A stretch of 45,062 nucleotides of DNA from an uncultured bacterium (GTDB lineage Bacteria > Cyanobacteriota > Vampirovibrionia > Gastranaerophilales > Gastranaerophilaceae): assembly GCA_902774905.1 (NCBI GenBank), contig CACYKF010000011.1:1-45062 (forward strand), read 5' to 3'. The translations under genes were made by a program, and so were the position numbers. The notes under the pieces were generated by a model. That model saw only the letters and a list, made by a program, of their open reading frames with translations. It was not told the origin of the DNA and ran no database searches. Shown here piece after piece: positions 16,376 through 25,393 of the stretch; positions within the stretch are counted from its first letter, which is position 1, and each line of letters starts with the position of its first letter.

Positions 16376-18148
16376 TTATATAAGTTTTTCAATATCCTGC
16401 GTAATAAGTTCTTTTGTCAGGTGATAACGTTGATTTAACTCACTCATCGGCACTCTGTCGTTGAACTCTTTAAATGCACCGTAATTCAGAACTTTTACAT
16501 CACTATTTCCGTAAAATCTTGATATTTTTTCACCAAATCCGCCGTCTAAAGTTCCGTTTTCAAGAGTTATAACAATATCATGGTCAGATTTTAAATTGTT
16601 TAAAAGTTCTTCATCAATTCCGGAAATAAATCTCGGATTAATAAGTGTTGCATCTATACCAAGTTTAGATTTTAATTCCTCTTTTACGCTTCTGCCAAGT
16701 TCAAAGAAATCGCCTAAGCCTAAAATGGCAACTTTTGAACCCTTTTCAACCAATTTATATTTGTTAAGAATTGAATAATCCGTTGTATCTTCAACTCCCG
16801 AAACAACATAATTTGCACTCGGCACTCTGATTGCGACAGGATGCTTATTTTGTTCAACAGACCAGTCAAGCATTTTTAAATATTCTTCTTTGCATGTCGG
16901 TGCAAGATACACAATATTTGGGATATTGCATATCAGCGGAATATCAAACAAGCCTAAATGAGTGCAGTCTGCACTTGAAATTCCGCCCCAGAATACAAGA
17001 ATCGTCGCAGGTGAATTATTTAGAGCCAAATCTTGCGACAGTTGGTCATAAGCACGTTGAATAAATGAAGTCATTACTCCGAAAATCGGTTTTGCCCCGT
17101 TTCTTGCAAGCCCTGATGCATAACCGGTTGCGTGTTGCTCTGCGATACCGACATCTGTGTAATTTTTACCTAACTTATTTCTAAATTCGCTATCCCACCA
17201 AAATACCCCCGGAGTTGCTGCATTGACGGCTATAACAGAACTGTCTTGTTTTACTTTGTTCAAAATATATTCTTTTGTAATTGTTTCATAACACTCATGA
17301 GCATTAGAGCCTGAAGGGGAAAGATTTTGGCTGATTAACCCCGGAATTGACCAGTGTCCCCATTCTTTATTTTGTTCCGCTTTCTCAAAACCTTTACCTT
17401 TTAATGTGTGAATGTGAACAACCACAGGCTTTGCAGAATCTTTTACATCAGAAAATGCTTTTATAAGTGATTCAATATCATTGCCCTGTTCAACATAAAT
17501 ATAATCAAATCCGAACGCTTTAAACCAATTGTTTGCGCAAGTTCCGTTTGATTCTCTTAATTCTTTCAGATTCTTGTATAACCCGCCTTGGTTTTCGGCA
17601 ATAGACATTTCATTATCGTTTACAATTATAATAAAATTAGAACCCAAAACAGATGCGTTGTTAAAACCTTCAAATGCTTCACCTCCCGAAAGTGAACCGT
17701 CACCAATTAAAGCAACTACATTATAATTCTCGCCTTTTAAATCTCTTGCTTTGGCAACCCCTGTTGCAAGCGTGATTGATGTTGAAGTATGACCAATCAT
17801 AAAATGATCATGCTCACTTTCGTTTTGATTTGAATAGCCTGATATTTCAGGATGATTAAGCGGGTCTAAAAAGCCCTGTTTTCTGCCTGTGAGCATTTTG
17901 TGTGGATAACATTGATGCGAAACATCAAAAATAAACTTATCAACAGGCGAATTAAAAACATAATGAAGCGCAATAGTTGCCTCAACAATACCCAAATCCG
18001 GACCTAAGTGACCGCCGACTTTATCTACTCTGTTTAAAATTCCCTGTCTTATCTCCCCTGCAAGTGTATTCATTTCATCTAAAGAAAGTTTTTTTACATC
18101 CTGCGGGGAATTAATGTGTTCTAAAATGGTTGTCTGTAATGCTGACAT
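16376..18148 (-). CDS. dxs: 1-Deoxy-D-xylulose-5-phosphate synthase, divergent type
   Basis: Thiamine-diphosphate enzyme joining pyruvate and glyceraldehyde 3-phosphate, the first step of the MEP isoprenoid route. Visible are G-G-H-L-G-P-D-L-G (45-53), the G-H-T-S-T-S-I block, the ThDP motif G-D-G-S-L-S-G-G-E-A-F-E-G-x-N-N-A and the central catalytic D-V-G-I-A-E-Q-H-A of the pyrimidine domain. At 590 residues it is about 30-50 shorter than standard DXS and reads N-E-S-E-H-D where standard enzymes have the G-x-x-P/R-x-S-Y-D region, as in a divergent DXS branch of some Firmicutes. A related transketolase-like function is possible. AAGGAG precedes the ATG; a promoter-like TTGACG lies upstream. 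Confidence 0.82.
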   Translation of the reverse strand: MSALQTTILEHINSPQDVKKLSLDEMNTLAGEIRQGILNRVDKVGGHLGPDLGIVEATIALHYVFNSPVDKFIFDVSHQCYPHKMLTGRKQGFLDPLNHPEISGYSNQNESEHDHFMIGHTSTSITLATGVAKARDLKGENYNVVALIGDGSLSGGEAFEGFNNASVLGSNFIIIVNDNEMSIAENQGGLYKNLKELRESNGTCANNWFKAFGFDYIYVEQGNDIESLIKAFSDVKDSAKPVVVHIHTLKGKGFEKAEQNKEWGHWSIPGLISQNLSPSGSNAHECYETITKEYILNKVKQDSSVIAVNAATPGVFWWDSEFRNKLGKNYTDVGIAEQHATGYASGLARNGAKPIFGVMTSFIQRAYDQLSQDLALNNSPATILVFWGGISSADCTHLGLFDIPLICNIPNIVYLAPTCKEEYLKMLDWSVEQNKHPVAIRVPSANYVVSGVEDTTDYSILNKYKLVEKGSKVAILGLGDFFELGRSVKEELKSKLGIDATLINPRFISGIDEELLNNLKSDHDIVITLENGTLDGGFGEKISRFYGNSDVKVLNYGAFKEFNDRVPMSELNQRYHLTKELITQDIEKLI

Positions 18149-18178
18149 ATAAAACTCCTTATATAAGGTATAACACTT

Positions 18179-18209
18179 ATAGTATGCTTGAATTAAAATT
18201 TTTCGTCAA
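18179..18209 (-). promoter_or_regulatory. Promoter of dxs
   Basis: Reverse strand TTGACG (18209-18204) with CATACT at 17 bases or TACTAT at 19 bases, about 30 bases before the dxs start. Confidence 0.45.
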
Positions 18210-18297
18210 GAACAATCTTAATATAAGTTTATAAAGTGTAGAAAATACACTTTCTTTGTTTTTTAATTGAATTGTTACTAATAAAGGAATAATAGTT

Positions 18298-18531
18298 ATG
18301 CGTACAAATTCAATTACACCAATTTATACTGGTTGGAAGTCAGCAAATATTTTTGCTAAGTCTGAAAAAAATATTAAAAGACCATATTTATACAATGAAA
18401 TTTTAGATATTACAAAAAAATTTCATGTTCCTGCGACTTTTCACAATGACAGAATAGAATTTCCGACACCGACAGTTGCAGTTATCAACAAATTAAATGA
18501 ACTCGGTATCAGGTTTGAAAAAATTGTATAA
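18298..18531 (+). CDS. Unknown 77-aa protein
   Basis: Not recognised. Begins MRTNSITPIYTGWKSANIF and ends with a helix-strand unit (P-T-V-A-V-I-N-K-L-N-E-L-G-I-R-F-E-K-I-V). An AAAGGA lies nine bases before the ATG, and the gene sits in its own divergent slot next to dxs. Its stop is four bases from the convergent cysK stop. The C-terminal pattern resembles an alpha/beta ferredoxin-like half, but that is too weak for a family call. Confidence 0.65.
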   Translation: MRTNSITPIYTGWKSANIFAKSEKNIKRPYLYNEILDITKKFHVPATFHNDRIEFPTPTVAVINKLNELGIRFEKIV

Positions 18532-18535
18532 GTTT

Positions 18536-19459
18536 TTAAATATTATTATACAATTCTGAGCTCAAATACCTGTCACCGCAGTCAGGCAATATTGTTACTA
18601 TGAGTTTACCCTTATTTTCAGGTCGTTTAGACAATTCTATTGAGGCAAAAACATTTGCGCCACCTGAAAATCCCGCTAAAATTCCTTCTTGTGTTGATAA
18701 TTTACGGGCAGCATCAATCGCATCTTCGTTTTTTACGGGGAAAATTTCGTCAATAAATTTTCCTGCAAAATTTTCAGGTCTGAAGTTTGCACCAATGCCC
18801 TGAATTTTGTGAGGTCCTGCTTTCCCCCCGCCCAAAACCTGTGAGGAATAAGGTTCTACTGCTACACATTTTATATTCGGATTTTTTTCTTTTAATTTTT
18901 TTGCAATCCCGCTTATTGTCCCGCCTGTTCCGACTCCGGCAACGACTATATCAACTTTGCCGTCTGTATCTGACCAGATTTCTTCTGCGGTATTAAGATA
19001 ATGCGCTTTGGGATTTGACGGATTATCAAACTGTGAAGGAATAAAAGAATTTTTTATTTCGTTATGAAGTTCAAAAGCCTTATCAACTGCACCCTGCATA
19101 CCTTTAGAACCTTCAGTTAATACAAGTTCCGCTCCGTAGCCTTTTAAGATTGCTCTGCGCTCCATTGACATAGTTTCAGGCATAGTTAAAATTATTCTGT
19201 AACCTCGAATTGCACTAATCATAGCAAGCCCGATACCTGTGTTTCCGCTTGTCGGCTCAATAATTACGGTATCTTTATTTATTTTTCCTGATTTTTCGGC
19301 ATCAAGTATCATCTGCAAAGCCGCTCTGTCTTTTATGGAATTTGCGGGGTTAAAATATTCAAGTTTTACGGCTATATCAGCGTAGCCGTCGTTTAATTTA
19401 TTAAGTTTTACCATCGGAGTATACCCGATAAGTTCAGTTAAATCGTTTGCAATTTTCAT
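18536..19459 (-). CDS. cysK: Cysteine synthase (O-acetylserine sulfhydrylase)
   Basis: PLP enzyme that replaces the acetyl group of O-acetylserine with sulfide to give cysteine. The Schiff-base Lys43 is in N-P-A-N-S-I-K-D-R; T-S-G-N-T-G (69-74) binds the substrate carboxylate; G-T-G-G-T-I-S-G binds the PLP phosphate. The 307-residue length and the end S-F-I-P-S-Q-F then L-P-D-C-G-D-R-Y-L-S are canonical. The start follows GAGGTAC. No cysE is in the window. Confidence 0.95.
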   Translation of the reverse strand: MKIANDLTELIGYTPMVKLNKLNDGYADIAVKLEYFNPANSIKDRAALQMILDAEKSGKINKDTVIIEPTSGNTGIGLAMISAIRGYRIILTMPETMSMERRAILKGYGAELVLTEGSKGMQGAVDKAFELHNEIKNSFIPSQFDNPSNPKAHYLNTAEEIWSDTDGKVDIVVAGVGTGGTISGIAKKLKEKNPNIKCVAVEPYSSQVLGGGKAGPHKIQGIGANFRPENFAGKFIDEIFPVKNEDAIDAARKLSTQEGILAGFSGGANVFASIELSKRPENKGKLIVTILPDCGDRYLSSELYNNI

Positions 19460-19491
19460 TTTGTACCTCGTATTTATGCTAATATTAAAAT

Positions 19492-20088
19492 ATGAAATTA
19501 TGTGTTTTTCAAGGGACTTTTAATCCTATTCATAATGCGCACTTGCGAGTAGCAAAATATGTGTTGAATAAATACGATTTTGACAAACTCCTGTTCATTC
19601 CTGCATACAAACCACCTCATAAAAAGTATGACGATAATATGAGTATACACAGACTTAATATGGTAAAACTTGCTATTGAAGATGAACATAATTCTAAAAT
19701 TGAAGTGTCAGATATTGAATATAAAAGAGAAGGTAAATCTTATACATATCTGACTATTTGCGAACTTTATAAAAAATACAAAATTGATAGTAAAATAAAT
19801 TTCATTATCGGAACTGATGCGTTTAAGGATATTGAAAGTTGGTATGAGACAAATAAATTAAAAGAACTTGTTAAATTTACGGTTTTTATCAGAGAAAATA
19901 ATTTTTCGTCTTTAGAGTATAATTATTTAAAAGACAAAGGTTATGATTTCATTTTTGATGAACTTTCTTTTGAAGATATTTCATCAACGGAATTGAGAGA
20001 AAAAATTAAAAACGGACAAAATATTGACGGTTTTATAAATAACAGTGTAAAGGAATATATTGCAAAAAATGAATTATATAAAACTTAG
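19492..20088 (+). CDS. nadD: Nicotinate-nucleotide adenylyltransferase
   Basis: Adenylates nicotinate mononucleotide in NAD synthesis. G-T-F-N-P-I-H-N-A-H (8-17) is the nucleotidyltransferase (T/H)-x-G-H motif variant of NadD, and I-S-S-T-E-L-R near the end is the second ATP-binding motif. 198 residues is normal. The gene overlaps yqeK, the usual nadD-yqeK pairing in Firmicutes and relatives. There is no good ribosome site; a TAATAT lies a few bases before the ATG. Confidence 0.93.
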   Translation: MKLCVFQGTFNPIHNAHLRVAKYVLNKYDFDKLLFIPAYKPPHKKYDDNMSIHRLNMVKLAIEDEHNSKIEVSDIEYKREGKSYTYLTICELYKKYKIDSKINFIIGTDAFKDIESWYETNKLKELVKFTVFIRENNFSSLEYNYLKDKGYDFIFDELSFEDISSTELREKIKNGQNIDGFINNSVKEYIAKNELYKT

Positions 20089-20665
20089 TTTGGAAGAAAC
20101 AAACAAATGGCTGAAAGAAAATCTTAACGAAAAAAGATATCAACATTCACTTGGTACGGCGGAATGTGCAAAAGAACTTGCAAAACATTTTGGGCAAAAC
20201 GAAGAAAAAGCCTATATTGCAGGACTTTTACATGACTGCGCAAAATGTTTTAGTGATGAAAAGTTACTTGAAATTATAGACAAATATCTTGATGATGTCG
20301 ATTCTGACGAACGCTCAAACAAAAAAACACTTCATGCTCCGGGCAGTTATTACATAGCAAAAACAGTTTTTGGTCTTGAAGATGCAGAAATGCTTTCAGC
20401 AATCAGATGGCATACTTTGGGCAAAATGGATATGACTGATTTTGAAAAAATAATTTTTCTTGCCGATAAAATTGAACTTCGCACAAGAAGCGAAGACTAC
20501 AGAAAAAAAATTACAAAAGATTTATATAGTGAAAATGGTTTAAATAAAGCCATTTTGGAATGTTACAAAGAAACTATAAAAAGTCTTGTTGACAGAGATT
20601 TAAAAATTTGTCCACTGACGATTGAAATTTATAATAATCTTCAAAAATCAATAAATGTTAATTAA
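20060..20665 (+). CDS. yqeK: YqeK-type HD-domain diadenosine tetraphosphatase
   Basis: HD-superfamily protein; YqeK family members split Ap4A symmetrically into ADP. Metal ligands are seen in Y-Q-H-S-L-G, the H-D pair of G-L-L-H-D-C-A-K (56-63), H-A-P-G-S-Y and the later L-A-D-K-I-E. The TTG start at 20060 is chosen because AGGA ends five bases before it; an ATG at 20069 (three codons in) is 14 bases from that site. It overlaps the end of nadD by 29 bases and is translationally linked to it. Confidence 0.88.
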   Translation: MQKMNYIKLSLEETNKWLKENLNEKRYQHSLGTAECAKELAKHFGQNEEKAYIAGLLHDCAKCFSDEKLLEIIDKYLDDVDSDERSNKKTLHAPGSYYIAKTVFGLEDAEMLSAIRWHTLGKMDMTDFEKIIFLADKIELRTRSEDYRKKITKDLYSENGLNKAILECYKETIKSLVDRDLKICPLTIEIYNNLQKSINVN

Positions 20666-20674
20666 CTTAATAAA

Positions 20675-20706
20675 TTTACCAAGGCATGCCATTTTCATGG
20701 TACAAT
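20675..20706 (+). promoter_or_regulatory. Extended -10 promoter for the HerA-like gene
   Basis: TG-G-TACAAT (20698-20706) is an extended -10; TTTACC at 20675-20680 is a poor -35 at 20 bases. The ATG follows at 20733 with GAGGGG seven bases before it. Confidence 0.45.
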
Positions 20707-20732
20707 CAAAGTCAAAATCGAGGGGCTTTTAA

Positions 20733-22829
20733 ATGAAATTAATCGAAATACGAAATAACTTAATCAAACTGTCATACGAAGAAAACGAAAGACCTACATT
20801 AGGTCAGTTTATTGCACTAACAGGAGTTGAAAAATCCTATGTTGCGCAATATGTAAACCTTAAAGCCGATAATATAAATAATTTTGCGGTTGCAAAACTT
20901 ATGTTTTCTTTCAATGCAGACGGAGTAGTCAGTGAATATGACGGTTCAGCCCCAAGTATCAATAGCAATATTGTTGAATTACCTGCAAATGAACTTCTTG
21001 ATTTGCTGCCTGTTGATACAGCACTAAAAATCGGTCAAATTTCAGGTTGTAATGATGAATTAAATGTTGATATTTCTATTTTTGAACATAATTTTACCGT
21101 ATTTTGTGAAACAGATTATGAAAAAACAACTGTTATTTCAAACTGCGTAAGACAACTGTTCAGAATGAAAGAAAAAAGTGTAATTCTTGATTGTGACGAC
21201 CTTTTTGAAGAATATCCGAGAATTACATTAAGTAAAGACTTTAAACTACCGCTCAACTCCGGATTTATTGATTTTATATTTGAACACGATTTAAAAAATG
21301 TTGATGCGGCAACAAAAGCCGTTATACAGGATATTTTTTATGCAGTTCAGCAGTATATCAAAACTCTTGATGATGAATTTTTGCCGATAGAAAGTTTTAT
21401 AGATGTTGTTACGGCACAGTATAAAGAAACACAAATGCCTGAACTTGCCCTGCTGAAAAACAAACTTTTAAAATACAAAGATGCAGGGATTTTTGCAAAC
21501 GAACCTGATGAATACAAGCAACTTGAACAAAAACTTAAAGAAAGAAACTGTATTGTAATCAATATAAAAGAAGCAAACGGTGATTTGCAAAGAGAAATTA
21601 TAAATTATATTCACAAAATAATTGAAACTTTTGATAAGTATGTATATTATTTTGTACCGCTGACAGATGATAATTCGGATAAAAAACTTGTAAAACGACT
21701 TATTAACCACAGCCATGTATTCACGACATTTTTTGCAAGTCATTTGTATAAATATGCATCAGAATTAAAATCTCACGCACAGAATATATTATTCTTTGCC
21801 CCACAAACTATGCAAAACGATTTTGCGGCATACAATACATTTTTAAATAAACTAAATCCGTCAGAAGGAATTATTTACGGAAATCTTACACAAGGAATCC
21901 CGCTTATTATAACCCTTGAAGATTTAGAACTTGATTTGACAAAAGATGATGTGTTTGGTGACAGACAGAGATTTGTTCCTGCAATAGAAGAAGACCTTTT
22001 ATCAAGTGATGATATTTATGCAATAAACAATTTGCAGGAAGCACCTACTCCTGCCCCTGTTCAGGAACTTCCGACTCAGGAAGCACTTGAAATACAGGAA
22101 CAAGAGAATTATTTAGATGAGATTTCAAATGAAGATATAGAAGAATTTGACTCCGATGAAGCAAAACAAGTACTTGAAGAACAAAAACCGGAAAATATTT
22201 CTCATGACGAAATAACTTCACCAGCAATTGAAGAAACAGAAACAGAAAAAAAAGAACACCCAATTGAAAATATTTTAGCAGATGATGAGGAAGAAGACGA
22301 GATAACAGAAACTTTTGAACCTGAACAAACTCCGGTTGCCGTAGTTGCAGACACAACTGAAGAAGTTTCTCAAGAGGTTACTGAAGAATCAGTTGAGGAT
22401 GAAGACGATTTGTCATTTATGGACGATTTTCATTCCGTAAATGAAGAATCCGAACAACAGGAAGAAGTTGAAGATTTTCCACAGGATGAGGATACAGCAG
22501 AACAATTAACCGAAGACGATTTGGATTTAATAGAAAATTCAGGACAAATTCAATCCGGTGAAGAAGTTGCTGATGATTTTGCTGATACAATCGAAAACGA
22601 AGAAGATGCTCCGCCTGTAGTGCCTGTTTATGATACCGAAGACGGGGACGAAATTGCAAAGGAAAATATCGGTTTTAAAGCCGGAGATAGGGTTTCTCAT
22701 CCAAGATACGGAAACGGCACCGTTGAAAAAATTATCAAATACGGCAACAAAACACTATGTTCAATAGACTTTGAAAATGTCGGCAGAAGATTGTTAGATC
22801 CATCCATTTCTGATTTTGAAAAAATTTAA
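20733..22829 (+). CDS. HerA/FtsK-like ATPase homologue with degenerate P-loop, acidic linker and C-terminal barrel
   Basis: 698 residues. Residues 95-165 follow the HerA plan: L-K-I-G-Q-I-S-G, then H-N-F-T-V-F-C-E-T-D-Y-E-K-T-T where Walker A should be, then a Walker B-like V-I-L-D-C-D-D-L-F-E-E-Y (HerA: D-x-H-G-E-Y). Both P-loop glycines are gone (Cys125, Glu130), while Lys131-Thr132 remain. The end of the core (G-I-I-Y-G-N-L-T-Q-G-I-P-L-I-I) resembles the HerA C-terminal strand. Residues about 415-640 are very acidic and low in complexity. The last 55 residues (F-K-A-G-D-R-V-S-H-P-R-Y-G-N-G-T-V) form a small barrel like the CarD/UvrD C-terminal domain. Likely a nucleic-acid- or polymerase-associated scaffold that does not hydrolyse ATP. 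The HerA relation is inferred by eye. Confidence 0.55.
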   Translation: MKLIEIRNNLIKLSYEENERPTLGQFIALTGVEKSYVAQYVNLKADNINNFAVAKLMFSFNADGVVSEYDGSAPSINSNIVELPANELLDLLPVDTALKIGQISGCNDELNVDISIFEHNFTVFCETDYEKTTVISNCVRQLFRMKEKSVILDCDDLFEEYPRITLSKDFKLPLNSGFIDFIFEHDLKNVDAATKAVIQDIFYAVQQYIKTLDDEFLPIESFIDVVTAQYKETQMPELALLKNKLLKYKDAGIFANEPDEYKQLEQKLKERNCIVINIKEANGDLQREIINYIHKIIETFDKYVYYFVPLTDDNSDKKLVKRLINHSHVFTTFFASHLYKYASELKSHAQNILFFAPQTMQNDFAAYNTFLNKLNPSEGIIYGNLTQGIPLIITLEDLELDLTKDDVFGDRQRFVPAIEEDLLSSDDIYAINNLQEAPTPAPVQELPTQEALEIQEQENYLDEISNEDIEEFDSDEAKQVLEEQKPENISHDEITSPAIEETETEKKEHPIENILADDEEEDEITETFEPEQTPVAVVADTTEEVSQEVTEESVEDEDDLSFMDDFHSVNEESEQQEEVEDFPQDEDTAEQLTEDDLDLIENSGQIQSGEEVADDFADTIENEEDAPPVVPVYDTEDGDEIAKENIGFKAGDRVSHPRYGNGTVEKIIKYGNKTLCSIDFENVGRRLLDPSISDFEKI

Positions 22830-22872
22830 TTTTTAATAGCAAATAATATTATTTTTGTATTTTATACTGAAT

Positions 22873-23436
22873 ATGAATTCAGTATCTTTTAGTGGCAGTT
22901 TTAAATCAGATATATATATTAAATCTAAACAGAAAGATGATTTTGCTGAAAAAAAGGCAAAGATTGTTGAACTTGATAAAAATAATGAAAACGATTTGGA
23001 ATCACTACATAATGTATCATTACTCTGGAGCAAAGAAAGTTCAAACTTTGTTCCGTATCTGTTTTCAGACTTTATAAAAGATAACGAATTTAAGCCTGAT
23101 GTAAATCAAGACCACTGTTTGATATTAACATTACAGGACGATAATTTTGAAAACATTGACCCCAAAAAAGTTTTGGGGGTTACACTTTTTTCAGAAGAGG
23201 ATATTGAAAATGAACTTAATTGGCTTCAGGTTCAGCCCAAAAATAATTCTGTTTTTGCACCGTCAAACAGAAGATATAAAGGTGTAGGACGAGCAATTGT
23301 GTCATATATAAAAAATCAATATACAGGCAAACCGATATATGTAAATTCTTCAAATACAGCAATCAATTTTTATAAAAAATTAGGATTTGAAACTTACGAT
23401 AAAGATTGCCCTTGTTCTTTGCATTGCGAAGTATAG
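22873..23436 (+). CDS. GNAT-like acetyltransferase with N-terminal VSFSGSFK motif
   Basis: 187 residues from ATG 22873. The first ten residues, MNSVSFSGSF, carry the short V-x-F-x-G motif found in other proteins of this window. The C-terminal half shows the GNAT acetyl-CoA site R-R-Y-K-G-V-G-R-A, then S-S-N-T-A-I-N-F-Y-K-K-L-G-F-E, the usual last helix-strand of the fold. The substrate is unknown. There is no Shine-Dalgarno; TATACT (22863-22868) ends four bases before the ATG, so the message may be leaderless. A TTG six codons upstream in frame is not supported. It converges with aroH. Confidence 0.75.
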   Translation: MNSVSFSGSFKSDIYIKSKQKDDFAEKKAKIVELDKNNENDLESLHNVSLLWSKESSNFVPYLFSDFIKDNEFKPDVNQDHCLILTLQDDNFENIDPKKVLGVTLFSEEDIENELNWLQVQPKNNSVFAPSNRRYKGVGRAIVSYIKNQYTGKPIYVNSSNTAINFYKKLGFETYDKDCPCSLHCEV

Positions 23437-23441
23437 GATAA

Positions 23442-23795
23442 TTATTTCCTTAAATTTGATGCACCTTTAAGATAGACAAATTTGGGTTCAAAATCTTCGT
23501 TGCAATTATATACAATAAGAATACGCAAACACATTTTGAGTGAATTTGGAACATCAAGTTCGTGATAACACATCATTGCAACATCATCCCAGCCAAACTC
23601 AAGCCTTGGAAATTTTGCAGGGAAATCAGCATTTAAATCATTTGTTGTTGTAAAAATTACATGTGAAATATTTTTTGTACCTTTAATCCCGTTTTGTTCA
23701 AACATCTCGCACAAAAGTTCTAAAGTCGCATCTTCAAGTGACTTTGAGGTGTTTTCTTCAACAGTTATTGCGCCTCTTATACCTTTTGTAATCAT
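23442..23795 (-). CDS. aroH: Chorismate mutase, AroH type
   Basis: Converts chorismate to prephenate for Phe and Tyr. The 117-residue trimeric AroH fold is shown by G-I-R-G-A-I-T-V-E-E-N-T (Arg7 binds substrate), F-T-T-T-N-D-L-N-A-D-F-P-A and L-R-I-L-I-V-Y-N (the catalytic Arg). Last gene of def-fmt-aroH, with its ATG overlapping the fmt stop by one base. It is monofunctional; no other shikimate genes are present here. Confidence 0.92.
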   Translation of the reverse strand: MITKGIRGAITVEENTSKSLEDATLELLCEMFEQNGIKGTKNISHVIFTTTNDLNADFPAKFPRLEFGWDDVAMMCYHELDVPNSLKMCLRILIVYNCNEDFEPKFVYLKGASNLRK

Positions 23796-24706
23796 TATTT
23801 TCTTACTCCGTTATACCAATCCGATGCCTTCATTTCACCTTTACCTTCAGGCTTTACGGTAATTAGTCTTACTAAACCGTTTCCGCAGCCCATATCGACC
23901 CCCTCTTTTGAATGTGCAACTATTTGTCCCTGAACGCCATTACCATCAATCACTTTTGATTCTATGACTTTAATTATTTTACCGTTATGAATAAAATAAG
24001 CACTCGGACTTCTGCAAACTCCTCTCACAAGGTTGTGAATATCTCTGTTTGATTTTGACCAATCTATTAAACATTCATCTTTTGTAAGTTTTGGAGCCAT
24101 ACAAACCCCGTTTTCACATTGTTTTTCAGGTTTTAGGGTTCCATTTTTAAGTGCGATTAAAGTTTCTTCAATCATTTTTGGGGATTTTTCTCCGATTTCG
24201 TCCCATAGTTGTTCACAATTCATACTGTCAGAAATCGGAATTACAAGTTTTTGGCAAATATCACCGCAATCAAGTCCGAGTTCTGTTATCATTGTGCAAA
24301 TGCCCGTTTCTCTGTCGCCATTTATTATTGCACGCTGAATAGGATTTGCACCGCGATATTTGGGCAATAATGATGCGTGAAGATTTATTGTTTCATATTT
24401 CGGTATATCCAAAACTTCCTGTGATAAAATCTGACCAAACGCAAAAGTTACAAAAAAATCAGGTTCAAATTTCTTTAATTCTTCCTGAATTTCAGGCTCT
24501 TTTCTTATTGATTTTGGTTGAAACACCGGTATATTATGTTCAAGTGCATACTTTTTTATCGGAGAAGCCTGAAGTTTATTTCCCCTGCCTGCCGGCTTAT
24601 CAGGCTGGGTAACTACTGCACACACATTGATTTTATCCGAATTATTCAGATAATCAAGTGATTTTAAGCCTATATCCGGAGTTCCAAAGAAAATAATTTT
24701 TATCAT
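23795..24706 (-). CDS. fmt: Methionyl-tRNA formyltransferase
   Basis: Transfers a formyl group from 10-formyl-THF to Met-tRNA for translation start. Visible are F-F-G-T-P-D (N-terminal strand), the catalytic block with N-L-H-A-S-L-L-P-K-Y-R-G-A-N-P-I (Asn, His) and the Asp of T-E-L-G-L-D-C-G-D-I. The C-terminal OB-like domain includes G-V-C-R-S-P-S-A-Y. 303 residues, usual length. It overlaps def by four bases (ATGA). Confidence 0.96.
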   Translation of the reverse strand: MIKIIFFGTPDIGLKSLDYLNNSDKINVCAVVTQPDKPAGRGNKLQASPIKKYALEHNIPVFQPKSIRKEPEIQEELKKFEPDFFVTFAFGQILSQEVLDIPKYETINLHASLLPKYRGANPIQRAIINGDRETGICTMITELGLDCGDICQKLVIPISDSMNCEQLWDEIGEKSPKMIEETLIALKNGTLKPEKQCENGVCMAPKLTKDECLIDWSKSNRDIHNLVRGVCRSPSAYFIHNGKIIKVIESKVIDGNGVQGQIVAHSKEGVDMGCGNGLVRLITVKPEGKGEMKASDWYNGVRK

Positions 24707-25257
24707 AACTGAGATTTTAACTCCTCTTCGTCTAACAATTTGTCAGGATCAATAGAGGGAAGATTATTTTTTTGCAAAATTTCTTCAGTTTCAAATCTGT
24801 TTAGACAGTGGTCTATAAATAAAATTCCGTCAAGGTGGTCGTTTTCGTGTTGAATACATCTTGCAAGAAGTGTACCGCCTTTTGCTTCCATCACAAATTG
24901 TTTGCCGTGTTCATTAGTTGCTTTTACCATAATATCTTTGTATCTGACAACATCAGAATAGGCTTCAGGGAAACTCAAACAACCTTCGGTACTTTTTACC
25001 GCACCTGATTTTTTAATGATTTTCGGGTTAATAAATACCATAGGTTCAAGCGGTTCTTCTTTCGTTGAAGCATCTACAACAAAAACTCTCAAATTTACGC
25101 CAATTTGCGGAGCGGCAAGTCCGACACCGTTTTGAGCATACATTGTGTCAAATAAATCTCTTATTAAATCGCTTATTTTTTTTGATACTTTATGAACTTC
25201 TTTTGACGGTTGTCTTAATGATTCTTCGCCATAGTGCAAAACTCTTTTTATAGCCAT
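24703..25257 (-). CDS. def: Peptide deformylase
   Basis: Removes the N-formyl group from new proteins; metal hydrolase. The three motifs are present: G-V-G-L-A-A-P-Q-I-G, E-G-C-L-S-F-P-E (Cys ligand) and Q-H-E-N-D-H-L-D-G (two His ligands and catalytic Glu). 184 residues, with a short charged tail D-E-E-E-L-K-S-Q-L. First gene of the def-fmt-aroH operon. AAAGG lies nine bases before the ATG. Confidence 0.96.
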   Translation of the reverse strand: MAIKRVLHYGEESLRQPSKEVHKVSKKISDLIRDLFDTMYAQNGVGLAAPQIGVNLRVFVVDASTKEEPLEPMVFINPKIIKKSGAVKSTEGCLSFPEAYSDVVRYKDIMVKATNEHGKQFVMEAKGGTLLARCIQHENDHLDGILFIDHCLNRFETEEILQKNNLPSIDPDKLLDEEELKSQL

Positions 25258-25393
25258 AGATTAAAACCTTTCTCAACTTCTTTAACACCATACTACAATA
25301 AATTTTTAACCTTTGCAATAAAACAGGAAAAATATAATCGCAAAAAATTCAATAATATGCTATAATAATTTTGACATTTGAGGGGTATAAATT

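Noticed and set aside
16324-16392. Longer rex start at a TTG
   Set aside because: The extension would translate the dxs terminator stem; the ATG at 16323 gives the normal Rex length.
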